This document shows positions 17,835 to 26,529 of a DNA stretch of 56,390 bases, one piece after another. This stretch comes from JBJXHG01 sp046160865 (GTDB taxonomy: Bacteria > Planctomycetota > UBA1135 > GCA-002686595). Location of the stretch: assembly GCA_046160865.1 (NCBI GenBank), contig JBJXHG010000175.1:1-56390 (forward strand), given 5' to 3'. How positions within the stretch are numbered: the first letter of the stretch is position 1; every line of letters begins with the position of its first letter. The notes under the pieces are model-generated. The model had not been told where the DNA came from and did no database searches. It worked only from the letters and a program-made list of their open reading frames with translations. The translations under genes and the position numbers were made by a program.

Positions 17835-18017
17835 CGGCAAGGCGCTCGACTTGCCCGAGGGTGTCGATCAACTGCTGCTCGTGCGGCGCACCGACAAGAA
17901 GGAGTACGAGATCGTCGAGCGCAAGTCGCTCGCATCCGCGACACGTGAGCAATACGCGGGACTGCTCGAGCGAGCGCTGTGGGGCAACGCGCGCGGCATT
18001 CCGAAGGCGCCTTGAGC

Positions 18018-18500
18018 TCAGCGAGACGCTTCCAGCAAGCACACGGCTTGCACCGCGACTCCCTGGCCGCCCGCGAGCGCGCCGAGTCCTTCGAGCGTCT
18101 TGCCTTTGACGTTGACGGCGTCCGACGCGAGCCCGACGAGCTCCGCGATCCGTGCGCGCATCGCGGCGCGGTGCGGCGCGATGCGCGGGCCCTCGGTCGC
18201 GATCACCGCGTCGAGGCTCGCGACGCGGAAGCCCGCCGCATGCACTCGCTGGACGACGGCGGCGAGGATCTGCGCGCTGTCGGCCCCACTCCAACGCGGA
18301 TCCGTGTCGGGGAACAGCGTGCCGAGATCGTCGAGTCCAGCCGCGCCGAGCAGCGCATCCGAGATCGCGTGCAGCAGTGCGTCGCCGTCGGAATGACCGA
18401 GCGGTCCGGAAGGATGCGGAATGCGAACCCCGCCGAGGATGCACGGCCGACCCGCGACCAAGCGGTGCACGTCGAAGCCGAGGCCGATCCGCGTGCTCAC
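18018..18500 (-). CDS. ispF: 2-C-methyl-D-erythritol 2,4-cyclodiphosphate synthase
   Basis: A 160-residue protein of normal length. The GTG start overlaps the ispD stop by 4 bases (GTGA). It contains RIGLGFDVHRL, whose Asp and His bind zinc, GHSDGDALLHAISDALLGA, DLGTLFPDTDPRW and the C-terminal VNVKGKTLEGLG. The enzyme closes CDP-methylerythritol phosphate to the cyclic diphosphate in the non-mevalonate isoprenoid pathway. It forms a trimer. It is co-translated with ispD, which makes the enzyme two steps earlier in the pathway; ispD-ispF pairing is common. Confidence 0.96.
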   Translation of the reverse strand: MSTRIGLGFDVHRLVAGRPCILGGVRIPHPSGPLGHSDGDALLHAISDALLGAAGLDDLGTLFPDTDPRWSGADSAQILAAVVQRVHAAGFRVASLDAVIATEGPRIAPHRAAMRARIAELVGLASDAVNVKGKTLEGLGALAGGQGVAVQAVCLLEASR

Positions 18501-19237
18501 GTGCGCACCGATCCTGCCGCGCGCGCGTGCAATATGGCCGCTGCGATGACGAGGTCTTCGGGCGTCGTGATCTTCAGGTTGTGCGCATCGCCGGCCACGA
18601 GCGGCACGGGTCCGACGTACGTTTCGTAGATCGCCGAGTCGTCGGTCGGGCGCAGTCCCTCCACTTGTGCGCGCGACAAGAGCTCGCGGAAGGTGCGCGC
18701 GCGAAACACCTGCGGAGTCTGCGCGCTCCACAGCACACTGCGGTGCAGCGTCCGTTCCGCGCACGTGCCGTCGGGCGAGGTCTTGATCGTGTCGGCCACG
18801 GGGATCGCGACGAGCGCCGCCCCGCGCTCGGCGGCGGTGATCAGCGCTGAGCGAATCGTCTCGGGCCGCACGAGCGGGCGTGCGGCGTCGTGGATCGCGA
18901 GCAGCGCGGCGTGCGACGAAGTCGCCGCGACTCCCGCGCGCACCGAATCGACGCGCAGCTCGCCGCCCGCGACGAAGTGCTTCACCTTGCGCATCGACGA
19001 CGACACGGCCGCCATGCGCGCGATGCGCTCGAGATCCTCCGGATGCCCGACGACGACGATCTCGCGCACGGCCTCGACGGCATCGAACGCCGCGCAGGCA
19101 TGCTCGAGCACCGTGCGGCCCTCGAGCACGAGAAACGGTTTGCGCGCGCGCGCGTCGTCGTCTGCGCGCGCCATGCGCGTCGATTGTCCAGCCGCGACGA
19201 TGACGGCGCTGGTCCAGAGCTGCGGGTCGATTTCCAT
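18497..19237 (-). CDS. ispD: 2-C-methyl-D-erythritol 4-phosphate cytidylyltransferase
   Basis: A 246-residue protein from an ATG at 19237; a GTG seven codons upstream at 19258 is a possible alternative. The nucleotide-binding loop is AAGQSTRMARADD, with the downstream Lys in RKPFLVLEGR. Further marks are IHDAARPLVRPE, IPVADTIKTSPDG, WSAQTPQVFRA, TDDSAIYET and NLKITTPEDL. It joins CTP and methylerythritol 4-phosphate in the non-mevalonate pathway. The 50-bp gap to the divergent ruvC start must hold both promoters. Confidence 0.95.
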   Translation of the reverse strand: MEIDPQLWTSAVIVAAGQSTRMARADDDARARKPFLVLEGRTVLEHACAAFDAVEAVREIVVVGHPEDLERIARMAAVSSSMRKVKHFVAGGELRVDSVRAGVAATSSHAALLAIHDAARPLVRPETIRSALITAAERGAALVAIPVADTIKTSPDGTCAERTLHRSVLWSAQTPQVFRARTFRELLSRAQVEGLRPTDDSAIYETYVGPVPLVAGDAHNLKITTPEDLVIAAAILHARAAGSVRT

Positions 19238-19290
19238 GCCGGGCCGGAAGTCTTTCACACGTCCGGCGCAAAGCGTAGGGTTCGACGCCG

Positions 19291-19947
19291 ATGGCGGTGG
19301 GGATCGCGACGGACGCAGGGCGCGCGGAAGAGCGGCCGATCGTGCTCGGCATCGACCCGGGAACGCGCGTCGTCGGCTACGGCGCGATCGTCGCGCACGG
19401 CTCGAAGCCGCGCTTGCTCGCGGCGGGCGTTTTGCGCGCCGAGCGCGGAGCGTCGGTGCCCGAACGCTTGGGCTGGATCCAGCGCGAGATCGGCAAGATC
19501 CTCGAGGTCGTCCGTCCGACGGTCGTCGTCGTGGAGCAGGCCTTCGCGTCGCGCAACATGCAATCGGCGCTACGGGTGGGGGAGGGCCGCGGCGTGGTGC
19601 TCGCGTGCGCGAGCTCGTTCGGAGCGGTCGTCGTGCAGTACCCCCCGGCCGTCGCCAAGCGCGCGGTCGTCGGCAACGGTGCCGCGGACAAGGTGCAAGT
19701 GTGCGCGATGGTGCGGCAGATGCTCGGCGATCCGGACATGCCGGAGTCGCTGGACACGACCGACGCGCTCGCGCTCGCGCTCACCTATTTCATTCGCGGT
19801 GCGGAGCCGGCGCGCGCCGGAGCGAAGAGCACTATTCTGGAGGGCGCTCGCACGGCCGCGTCCGCGCGCCTGCAGCGAGCTCTCGATGACCACCGACGAA
19901 CCAAAGCCGCGCGCCCCGGCACCGGCGCTCCAGGCCGACGCGTGTGA
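19291..19947 (+). CDS. ruvC: Crossover junction endodeoxyribonuclease RuvC
   Basis: A 218-residue protein, with an N-terminal extension of about 16 residues before the fold and a longer tail than usual. The acidic active site is visible: D in LGIDPGTRVVGYGA, E in VVVVEQAFASRNMQSALRVG, and the paired Asp in DTTDALALALTYF. It cuts Holliday junctions symmetrically during recombination repair, usually with RuvAB; those genes are not in this window. Its last 62 bases overlap the next gene, so the two are probably co-expressed. Confidence 0.94.
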   Translation: MAVGIATDAGRAEERPIVLGIDPGTRVVGYGAIVAHGSKPRLLAAGVLRAERGASVPERLGWIQREIGKILEVVRPTVVVVEQAFASRNMQSALRVGEGRGVVLACASSFGAVVVQYPPAVAKRAVVGNGAADKVQVCAMVRQMLGDPDMPESLDTTDALALALTYFIRGAEPARAGAKSTILEGARTAASARLQRALDDHRRTKAARPGTGAPGRRV

Positions 19948-20752
19948 GCGCGATCTCGGCCGGAATTTCCCCGGCTTCGCGCTGCTCGATCGCGATCTCG
20001 CGCTGACAGCGGACGAGAGTGCGCCGTCCATGCGGCGCGTGGACTGGATCGGGGTCGACGCCACCGGCCGCGCCGTGCTCGTGCTGTTCGTCGACGGGCA
20101 CGCCGAGGAAACGATCCTGCTCGCGCTCGACGCGATCACGTTCGCGCGCGCCAGCGGCACCGAGCTCGCGGAGCACTTGACTGCGCGCGCGCACGCGAGT
20201 GGGCGTGCCGTCGATCGCGCGCGCGTCCCGCTCACCGTGCTCGTCGCCGAATCGTTCGATCCACGCGTCCTGCGCGCGCTGTCGCCGCTCTCCGCGAGCG
20301 CGGTCGCGCTGCTCGAGATCGGCGTCGTGCGCACGCAAGCCGGGACCCACACGACGCTCCGCGCCGCAGGCAGCGCGCCGGCGGCGAGCGATCTCGATTC
20401 GACAGGCCTGATCGAAAGTTGGCCGGCGGCGCTGCGCGCAGGCGCCGAGCAGCTTGCGCGCCGACTCGCGCGCCTCGGTTCCGACGTGCGCTGCGTGGCC
20501 ACGTCCGATGCCCTGTGCTGGATGATCGCAGAGGAGCCGCTCGTGTGGGTTCGCAACGCGGAGGGCATGCTCGTCGGCGGGCTATCCGCGTGCGCCGATG
20601 CACGCTCGCTCGCCGCGGAGAGCGAGCGCGAGCGCTTCCTCGACGACGTCGTGCGCGCGTACGTCAGGCGCGATGCGGAATCCGAAGCTGCTGCCGCAAT
20701 GCCGGCGGGGGACTTGCTCACGCCCGAAGAGATCGCGGCGTTTCACGACTGA
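19886..20752 (+). CDS. Conserved hypothetical protein downstream of ruvC
   Basis: A 288-residue soluble protein from an ATG that lies 62 bp inside the end of ruvC; a later start cannot be excluded. The core reads MRRVDWIGVDATGRAVLVLF, then ILLALDAITFARASGTELA, LTVLVAESFDPRVLRAL and VALLEIGVV. The strand pattern with an acidic residue in GVD and AES...E is reminiscent of nuclease-like folds, but a full catalytic set is not evident, so no activity is claimed. Coupling to ruvC suggests a DNA-linked role at most. It ends with LLTPEEIAAFHD. Confidence 0.7.
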   Translation: MTTDEPKPRAPAPALQADACERDLGRNFPGFALLDRDLALTADESAPSMRRVDWIGVDATGRAVLVLFVDGHAEETILLALDAITFARASGTELAEHLTARAHASGRAVDRARVPLTVLVAESFDPRVLRALSPLSASAVALLEIGVVRTQAGTHTTLRAAGSAPAASDLDSTGLIESWPAALRAGAEQLARRLARLGSDVRCVATSDALCWMIAEEPLVWVRNAEGMLVGGLSACADARSLAAESERERFLDDVVRAYVRRDAESEAAAAMPAGDLLTPEEIAAFHD

Positions 20753-20756
20753 CCGG

Positions 20757-20850
20757 GTAGCGCGGTTTGCCGCGCGATCCGCATCAAACGGCGGGGACCC
20801 GCTGCAGCTGCCTACGCCCTACGGGACGTCTGCGGTTTGCCACGCGCTCC
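20757..20850. repeat. Palindromic repeat family D, half copy
   Basis: GTAGCGCGGTTTGCCGCGCG then CATCAAACGGCGGGGACCC corresponds to the reverse complement of 9150-9212. It separates two plus-strand genes. Confidence 0.6.
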
Positions 20851-20969
20851 TCGGTGACACCGAGGTCGTCGGAGCTGCGCCGATCCCTTTTTCCTTTCGG
20901 CGGCACTTGGAATCGCTCCGCGGACGGGGCAGGGTATCCGCGACCGGCAGCTCGCTCGCGATTCAACCG

Positions 20970-21890
20970 ATGGACTGGGATCAGGCCCGGAGGCTCGTGC
21001 GCCTCGTGCGCGCGCCTGTGGACGACACAGGTGCGCCGAGTTCCGTCGACGCCGGGATCGAGATGGAAAGCCTGGCCACGCTGCGTTCCGGCTCGGTGTG
21101 CATCGCGAGCGGCAAGGGCGGAACGGGCAAGTCGGTCGTGAGCGCGTCGCTCGCGCAGCTGTTCGCGCGCCGCGGCCGCACGCTGATCGTCGACGCGGAC
21201 ATGGGCGTCGGCAACGCGCACATCTTGCAGAACGTCGCGCCCGAGCATTCGTTCGTCGACGTCGTCGAGGGCCGCTGCTCGGCGCGCGAGATCCGTGTGC
21301 CGTGTGATCGCGATCTCGATCTGCTCGCCGCGGGCAGCGGCGTGTCGCGGATGGCCGGCTTGTCGGCGTACGAGATGCACTTGGTCGCGTGCGGGATCGA
21401 GAGCTTGGAGACCGAGTACCAGTTCGTGCTCGTCGACTCGGCGGCGGGCATCTCGCACCAGACGATCGCTTTCGCCGCCGCGAGCGATCTCGTGCTGCTG
21501 GTCACGACCCCGGACGTGACGGCGCTCACCGACGCCTACGCCTTCCTCAAAGTGCTGCTGCAACGCCGCAGCGACTGCGTTCCGCTGTTCGTCGTGAATC
21601 GCGTGGCGAGCATCGAGGAAGGGGAGCACGTCGCCGACCGCATGCGCTCGGTCGCACGCAAGTTCCTCGGTCGCGAGCCGCAGCTCGTCGGGATCCTGCC
21701 GGACGATCGTGCGGTCGCGCGCAGCGTGAACGAGCGCGCGCCCGTCGTCGCCAGTGACCCCGACTCCGCGATCTCGTCCGCGCTCGCGGATCTGTCGCGC
21801 CGCCTGATCGAAGAACTCGCGCGCCGGCAGCCGCGCGGCGTGGGCCGCACGCTCCTGCGCAGCGTCGGGTACACACCGGGACGACCGTGA
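20970..21890 (+). CDS. MinD/ParA-type ATPase, FlhG-like
   Basis: A 306-residue protein. The ATG at 20970 opens MDWDQARRLVRLVR, a short N-terminal helix as in FlhG/FleN. The deviant Walker A is ASGKGGTGKSVVSASLA, followed by LIVDADMGVGNAHILQNVAP, VLVDSAAGISHQTI and TTPDVTALTDAYAFLK. These SIMIBI ATPases dimerise on the membrane; FlhG members set flagellar number together with FlhF. No flagellar gene is seen nearby, so another placement role is possible. The gene stands alone, preceded by a repeat. Confidence 0.9.
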   Translation: MDWDQARRLVRLVRAPVDDTGAPSSVDAGIEMESLATLRSGSVCIASGKGGTGKSVVSASLAQLFARRGRTLIVDADMGVGNAHILQNVAPEHSFVDVVEGRCSAREIRVPCDRDLDLLAAGSGVSRMAGLSAYEMHLVACGIESLETEYQFVLVDSAAGISHQTIAFAAASDLVLLVTTPDVTALTDAYAFLKVLLQRRSDCVPLFVVNRVASIEEGEHVADRMRSVARKFLGREPQLVGILPDDRAVARSVNERAPVVASDPDSAISSALADLSRRLIEELARRQPRGVGRTLLRSVGYTPGRP

Positions 21891-21957
21891 TCGCGCTTCT
21901 CGCGCGGAGTTCAGAAGTCGTGCGGTAACCGGCGCGCGCGCCGCACGTCGTCAGGCT

Positions 21958-22344
21958 GTGAGCGCGCACGCAAGCGAGGGCGAGGGATCGCGAGGCGCGG
22001 CGGCGAGCTCGTGGCTGTGGTTGCTCGCGGGCGGCCTCTTCGCCGCGGCGGCCACCACGCCGCGCGTTCGAACACTTGCAGCCCCCGATCGGCCAGAGCG
22101 CGCGATGACGCCGGCCGAGTTCCTCACGAATGCGAGCGTCCACGAGCTGCGATCGTTGCCGGGAATCGGACCGGCGCGTGCGCTCGCGCTCGCCCGCTGG
22201 CGCTGGCAGCACGACGGAGTCTTGACGGTTGCCGACCTCGAAGCCGTGCCGAACATCGGGCCCGAAACGCGCGCCGCGATCGAAGCCGCGCTCGTCGTGC
22301 ACACGGATCGCACCCAGACGCCTGCGATTCGGCCGGCGAGGTAG
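21958..22344 (+). CDS. ComEA-like helix-hairpin-helix protein
   Basis: A 128-residue protein from a GTG start. One membrane segment lies at residues 17-33 (ASSWLWLLAGGLFAAAA), so the C-terminal domain faces the periplasm. Residues 50-115 hold two helix-hairpin-helix motifs, LRSLPGIGPARALALARW and LEAVPNIGPETRAAIEAAL, joined by DGVLTVAD. ComEA-type proteins bind double-stranded DNA without sequence preference in DNA uptake; in many bacteria short versions have no proven uptake role. No other competence gene is in the window. Confidence 0.85.
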   Translation: MSAHASEGEGSRGAAASSWLWLLAGGLFAAAATTPRVRTLAAPDRPERAMTPAEFLTNASVHELRSLPGIGPARALALARWRWQHDGVLTVADLEAVPNIGPETRAAIEAALVVHTDRTQTPAIRPAR

Positions 22345-22590
22345 AGCGCCGTTCCCAATGCCAGCCACGTCATGCCCGCTGCGTCGCAGGCCGCGCCGAA
22401 CGGGCTGGCGGTGTCGCAGGTTCTTCGAGTGTTGCCGCGCAATGCGCATCGTCGGCGCAGCTTGCGCACCTCGAATCGCGGTGGCCGGCGCTGCGCCAGC
22501 TCATTCTTGTCGGAGTCTTTCCGTCACCGCACCCGCGGAACGAGCATGAGCGTCGACGGCTTGTGAAACCGGTCCTAGACTCAGCCGCCC

Positions 22591-23610
22591 GTGCCCACGT
22601 CTCCTTCGAGCCCGCGCGAACCCGTGCACAGCTCGCCCGGCTCGGCGCGGGAGGCGGGCTCCGTCGCCGGCGCGGCGCAGAGCGGGACAGCCCGTGCGCC
22701 GGTCGGCCCGCCGCCGCCGCGCAGCGGACTCCCCGCGCCGCTCACGAAGGAGGAAATCGACCGCTTCGTGCGACCGGCGCTCGCCGAGGACCGCGGCGGC
22801 GGCGACCTGACTTCGATCAGCGCGGTGCCCGAGAAGGCGCGCGCGCGGGCACGCCTGCTCTCGAAATCGTCCGGCGTGCTCGCCGGCGGCGCCGTGTTCG
22901 CGCGCGCGTTCGAGCTGTGCGACCCGAACGCGAAGGTGTCGCTCGCTACTGCCGACGGCGACCGTTTCGAGCGCGGTCACGAGCTCGCGCGCGTCGAGGG
23001 CAGTGCGCGCGCTTTGCTCGGTGCGGAGCGCACGGCGCTCAACTTCGTGCAGCGCATGAGCGGGATCGCGACGCTCACGAGCCGTTTCGTCGCGCTCGCG
23101 TCCGGATCCGGAAACCGGGTGCGGGTGCTCGACACGCGCAAGACGACGCCCAATCTGCGGCTGCTCGAGAAATACGCCGTGCGCTGCGGAGGCGGCGAGA
23201 ACCACCGTTTCGGCTTGCACGATGAAGCGATGGTGAAGGAGAACCACATCGAGCTCGCCGGACGCGGCATCGTCGACGTGCTGCGCGATCTGCGCCGCGC
23301 CGTCGGTCCGGCGGTGCGCATCACGAGCGAAGCGCGTGACGAACGCGAGGCGCGCGCGGGTGTCGAAGGCGGAGCGGACGTGATCCTGCTCGACAACATG
23401 AGCGTCGAGGACCTCGCGCGCCTGTGTCCGCTCTTGCGCGAGCAAGCGCGCGAGCTCGGCCGCAACATCGAGCTCGAGGCGTCCGGCGGGATCGACGAGA
23501 AGACGATCGCCGCGGTCGCGCGCACGGGCGTGGACCGGCTGTCGGTCGGAGCGCTGACGCACTCGGCTCCGGCGCTCGACCTGTCGCTCGAGCTGGAACC
23601 GCTGTCGTGA
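22591..23610 (+). CDS. nadC: Nicotinate-nucleotide diphosphorylase (carboxylating)
   Basis: A 339-residue protein from a GTG; the first 45 residues are a Pro/Ser-rich extension not usual in the family. The catalytic part is complete: LDTRKTTPNLRLLEKYAV, RCGGGENHRFGLHDEAMVKE, VILLDNMS, LEASGGI and SVGALTHSAPALDLSLE. It converts quinolinate and PRPP to nicotinate mononucleotide in NAD synthesis. A downstream start near the LPAPLTKEEID segment would give normal length, but no ribosome site decides it. The stop overlaps the next start (GTGA). Confidence 0.95.
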   Translation: MPTSPSSPREPVHSSPGSAREAGSVAGAAQSGTARAPVGPPPPRSGLPAPLTKEEIDRFVRPALAEDRGGGDLTSISAVPEKARARARLLSKSSGVLAGGAVFARAFELCDPNAKVSLATADGDRFERGHELARVEGSARALLGAERTALNFVQRMSGIATLTSRFVALASGSGNRVRVLDTRKTTPNLRLLEKYAVRCGGGENHRFGLHDEAMVKENHIELAGRGIVDVLRDLRRAVGPAVRITSEARDEREARAGVEGGADVILLDNMSVEDLARLCPLLREQARELGRNIELEASGGIDEKTIAAVARTGVDRLSVGALTHSAPALDLSLELEPLS

Positions 23611-24080
23611 GCGGATCGGATTCGTCGGTCGAGCTGCGGCTCGATTTTCCGGCCGCGCACAGCGCCGAGCGCGCGGCGCGTGCCGCGCTGCGCAAGTTCG
23701 CGCGCAAGCAAGGCGTGCTCGCGGCCGAGATCGACACGATGGAGTTCGTGGCGAGCGAGCTGCTCTCGAACGCGGTCGATCACGGGGGCGGCGAGCACGC
23801 GATGGAGGAAGTCGATCTCACGAGCAGCGTGCGGATGACGATGCGCGTGCGCTGCACCGCGGACGCTTGGGAGATGGAAGTCTCGGATCAGGGCGGCGGC
23901 GACGCGACCGAGGTGCGCCGCATCATCGACGGCCAGGACGACACACCGGATCTCGACGACGAGCGCGGCCGCGGCTTCTTCTTGCTGCGCCAGATGGTCG
24001 ACCGCTTGGAAGTGACGCGCAGTCCCGACGGACTCGGGCTCAGCTTCACCGCCAGCCGCCGCTATGTCGCCGGAACGTGA
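23607..24080 (+). CDS. Anti-sigma-factor-type ATP-binding protein (RsbW/SpoIIAB-like)
   Basis: A 157-residue GHKL ATPase domain alone; the GTG overlaps the nadC stop by 4 bases. The N box is FVASELLSNAVDHGGG, the G1 box EVSDQGGGD, and the G2 area DDERGRGFFLLRQMVDRLEV. Stand-alone HATPase_c_2 proteins phosphorylate anti-sigma-factor antagonists and hold sigma factors in partner-switching circuits. No antagonist or sigma gene lies beside it, so its partner is unknown. It is followed, with a 17-bp overlap, by a VanZ-like gene. Confidence 0.88.
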   Translation: MSGSDSSVELRLDFPAAHSAERAARAALRKFARKQGVLAAEIDTMEFVASELLSNAVDHGGGEHAMEEVDLTSSVRMTMRVRCTADAWEMEVSDQGGGDATEVRRIIDGQDDTPDLDDERGRGFFLLRQMVDRLEVTRSPDGLGLSFTASRRYVAGT

Positions 24081-24627
24081 TCCGCGCGCGCCGAGCGTTG
24101 CGGTGAGGATCTTGCGCTGCGCCGGTCGGCTCTTGTTGCAGGTGCCCCGCGGGCTCGCGTGGCCGATCGTGTTGTCGTGGTGTGCGCTGATCTGGTTCCT
24201 GAGCGCGCAGCGACCGATCGACTACGGCGTCGACGAGCCCATCTTCGGCATCGCGACGAACCTCGGACACGCGCCGCTGTACGGCATCCTCGCGATTTGG
24301 CTCGCGCTGTGCGCGCCGCGCGAGAACGGCTGGGTGCGCCTCGACGCACGCACGATCGGCGGCATCCTCCTCGCCGTGTTCGCGTACGCGATCGCCGACG
24401 AGCTCCATCAAGCGTACGTGCCCGGCCGCGACGCATCGGTGTGCGACCTGTTGACGGACGTCGTCGGGGCGTACTTCACGCTGCGTGTGGCGCAGATCGT
24501 CGGCCGCGGAGGCGGCGAGCGGTCCGAGCTCGCGCGCGCGGTCGCATTCGGCCTCTTTGCGAGCCTCGCGACGGCGGCGCTCGCGACTTGGTTGCCGCCC
24601 ATGGTGCCGGCGGCCGCCTGGCTGTGA
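24064..24627 (+). CDS. VanZ-like membrane protein
   Basis: A 187-residue protein whose ATG lies 17 bp inside the upstream gene. Four hydrophobic segments are visible (about residues 33-47, 68-84, 101-117 and 160-180). The VanZ signature is clear: PLYGILAIWLAL in helix 2 and IADELHQAYVPGRDASVCDL, followed by LTDVVGAYF. The family takes its name from a teicoplanin-resistance protein, but most members have unknown roles at the membrane. It is part of a run with nadC and the anti-sigma gene, and purB follows 25 bp later. Confidence 0.9.
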   Translation: MSPERDPRAPSVAVRILRCAGRLLLQVPRGLAWPIVLSWCALIWFLSAQRPIDYGVDEPIFGIATNLGHAPLYGILAIWLALCAPRENGWVRLDARTIGGILLAVFAYAIADELHQAYVPGRDASVCDLLTDVVGAYFTLRVAQIVGRGGGERSELARAVAFGLFASLATAALATWLPPMVPAAAWL

Positions 24628-24652
24628 GAATGTTCGCCCGCCCCCCATCCAC

Positions 24653-26083
24653 ATGAGCTCCGACACCTACCAGAGTCCTCTCTCCGAGCGTTACGCGTCG
24701 GCCGACATGCGCGCGCTGTTCTCCGAGCGCACGAAGTTCACGACCTGGCGCCGGCTGTGGATCGCGCTCGCCGAGAGCGAGCAGGCGCTGGGCCTGCCGA
24801 TCCGCGACGAGCAGCTGGCCGAGATGCGCGCGCACGTCGAGGATCTGAACCTCGACGTCGCGGCGCGTTATGAACGCGAGTTGCGTCACGACGTGATGGC
24901 GCAGATCCACGCGTGGGGCGAGCAAGTTCCGAAGGCGCGGCCGATCGTGCACCTCGGCGCGACGAGCTGCTACGTCACGGACAACACCGACCTGATCCTG
25001 ATGCGCGAAGGCTTGCGCCTGATCCGGCGCGAGGTGCTCGGCGTCGTGACCGCGCTGCGCGAGTTCGCGCTGGAGTGGCGCAAACTTCCGACGCTCGGCT
25101 TCACGCACTTCCAGCCGGCACAAGCGACGACCGTCGGCAAGCGCGCGTGCCTGTGGATCCAGGACCTCGTGCACGATCTCGAGGACCTCGACCACGCCGA
25201 AGCGTCGATCCGCTTTCGCGGGGTGAAGGGCACGACGGGTACGCAAGCGTCGTTTCTCGCGCTGTTCGAAGGCGATCACGCGAAGGTGCGCGAGCTCGAT
25301 CGGCTCGTCACGCAGAAGATGGGCTTCGAGAAGTGCTTCGGCGTCACCGGCCAGACGTATCCGCGTCAGCTCGACTTCCGCGTGACGCAGGTGCTGTCGT
25401 CGATCGCGCAATCGGCGCACAAGTTCGCGACGGACCTACGCCTGCTCGCGCACCGCCGCGAAGTCGAGGAACCGTTCGAGAAGCAGCAGATCGGCTCCTC
25501 CGCGATGCCATGGAAGCGCAATCCGATGCGTTGCGAGCGCATGTGCAGCCTCGCGCGTTTCGTGATCGTCGCACTCGACAACACCGCGCACACGGCGGCG
25601 AACCAGTGGCTCGAGCGCACGCTCGACGACTCGGCCAACCGGCGCATCGTGCTCGCGGAGATGTTCCTCGCGACGGATGCGGTGCTCACGCTGTACGCGA
25701 ACGTCGCCGCGGGTCTCGTGGTGCATCCGCACGTCGTGCGGCAGAACTTGGACGAGGAGCTGCCGTTCCTCGCGTCCGAGAACTTGATGATGGAGGCGGT
25801 GAAGGCGGGCGCCGATCGGCAAGACGTGCACGAGGCCGTGCGGCGCGCGAGCCACGAGGCCGCGCGCGCGATCAAGGAGGGACAGAAGAACCCGCTCCGT
25901 GATCTCTTGAGCGTCGATCCGGTGCTCGGACGGCTCGCCGACGGCCTCGACGATCTGCTCGACGGGTCGCGCTACGTCGGCCGCGCGCCCGAGCAGGTGC
26001 TCGAGTTCCTCGCCGAGGAGGTCGACCCGTTGCTCGAGCGCCACCGAGCGACGCCGACGGCCCGTGGCGAGGTGCGGGTGTAG
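24653..26083 (+). CDS. purB: Adenylosuccinate lyase
   Basis: A 476-residue protein from the ATG at 24653; the open frame upstream is shadow sequence. It shows IVHLGATSCYVTDNTDLI, GFTHFQPAQATTVGKRA and the signature loop GSSAMPWKRNPMRCER. The catalytic His is in THFQPAQ and the catalytic Ser in the flexible GSSAMP loop. It belongs to the longer adenylosuccinate-lyase type also found in animals. It acts twice in purine synthesis, on SAICAR and adenylosuccinate, releasing fumarate. It is the last gene of a tight plus-strand run starting at nadC. Confidence 0.96.
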   Translation: MSSDTYQSPLSERYASADMRALFSERTKFTTWRRLWIALAESEQALGLPIRDEQLAEMRAHVEDLNLDVAARYERELRHDVMAQIHAWGEQVPKARPIVHLGATSCYVTDNTDLILMREGLRLIRREVLGVVTALREFALEWRKLPTLGFTHFQPAQATTVGKRACLWIQDLVHDLEDLDHAEASIRFRGVKGTTGTQASFLALFEGDHAKVRELDRLVTQKMGFEKCFGVTGQTYPRQLDFRVTQVLSSIAQSAHKFATDLRLLAHRREVEEPFEKQQIGSSAMPWKRNPMRCERMCSLARFVIVALDNTAHTAANQWLERTLDDSANRRIVLAEMFLATDAVLTLYANVAAGLVVHPHVVRQNLDEELPFLASENLMMEAVKAGADRQDVHEAVRRASHEAARAIKEGQKNPLRDLLSVDPVLGRLADGLDDLLDGSRYVGRAPEQVLEFLAEEVDPLLERHRATPTARGEVRV

Positions 26084-26529
26084 CTCCGAACGCGCTGACC
26101 CGACCTCGCAATGGACGTGGTGAGAAATGCGGGCTCGCCTGGCGCCGCGGTGACGAAAGCCGTCCTCAGCGCGGCCGCGGACCGGCCGAAACCTGGCGCG
26201 CGGGAGGGGGCTGCCCGACGGTGCGCCGGTCGCCGCTTCCGTGGTCCGCTTTCCAAGCCGGCGCGCGACTCGCTATCCTTCGCCCCCGCTCGCGCTCTTT
26301 CGACCCGGCTCTCGCGGTCATCGTCGTTTCTTTGCAGATGATCCGCGTGATCGTGCGCGTGCGCGTTCCCACTCGACGGGAACGCACCGACGTGGTGAGC
26401 GAGCCGATTCTGGGAAGGGCCGCGCAAGCAGAGCACGACCTGACCAAAAAGTCCTGCGGCCGAACCTAATGGACTCACGATAGGCGACAGCGTTCAAGAC
26501 CTCGATTCGCACTCCGATCGAGGGCGCGT
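26084..26529. other. Intergenic region with a repeat-B half copy
   Basis: GGACGTGGTGAGAAATGCGG followed by GCT at 26113-26135 matches the right arm of repeat B. The rest shows only short open frames without ribosome sites. No gene or RNA is seen. Confidence 0.5.

Larger units (their letters stand above)
17432..18015 (+). pseudogene. Gene for an exported protein, apparently broken by repeats B and A
   Basis: A frame beginning with an ATG at 17432 encodes a clean signal peptide (MTRVAAILFASLSLSALSTA) that stops making sense exactly where repeat B starts (17495). Repeats B and A then fill 17495-17834. After them, a second frame (about 17836-18015) again looks coding, with DQLLLVRRTDKKEYEIVERK and a stop at 18013. 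The two coding ends are in different frames. The reading is one small secreted-protein gene interrupted by a double repeat insertion. The ancestral function is not recognised; the QLLLVRR segment is only weakly like methyltransferase C-termini. Confidence 0.45.
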
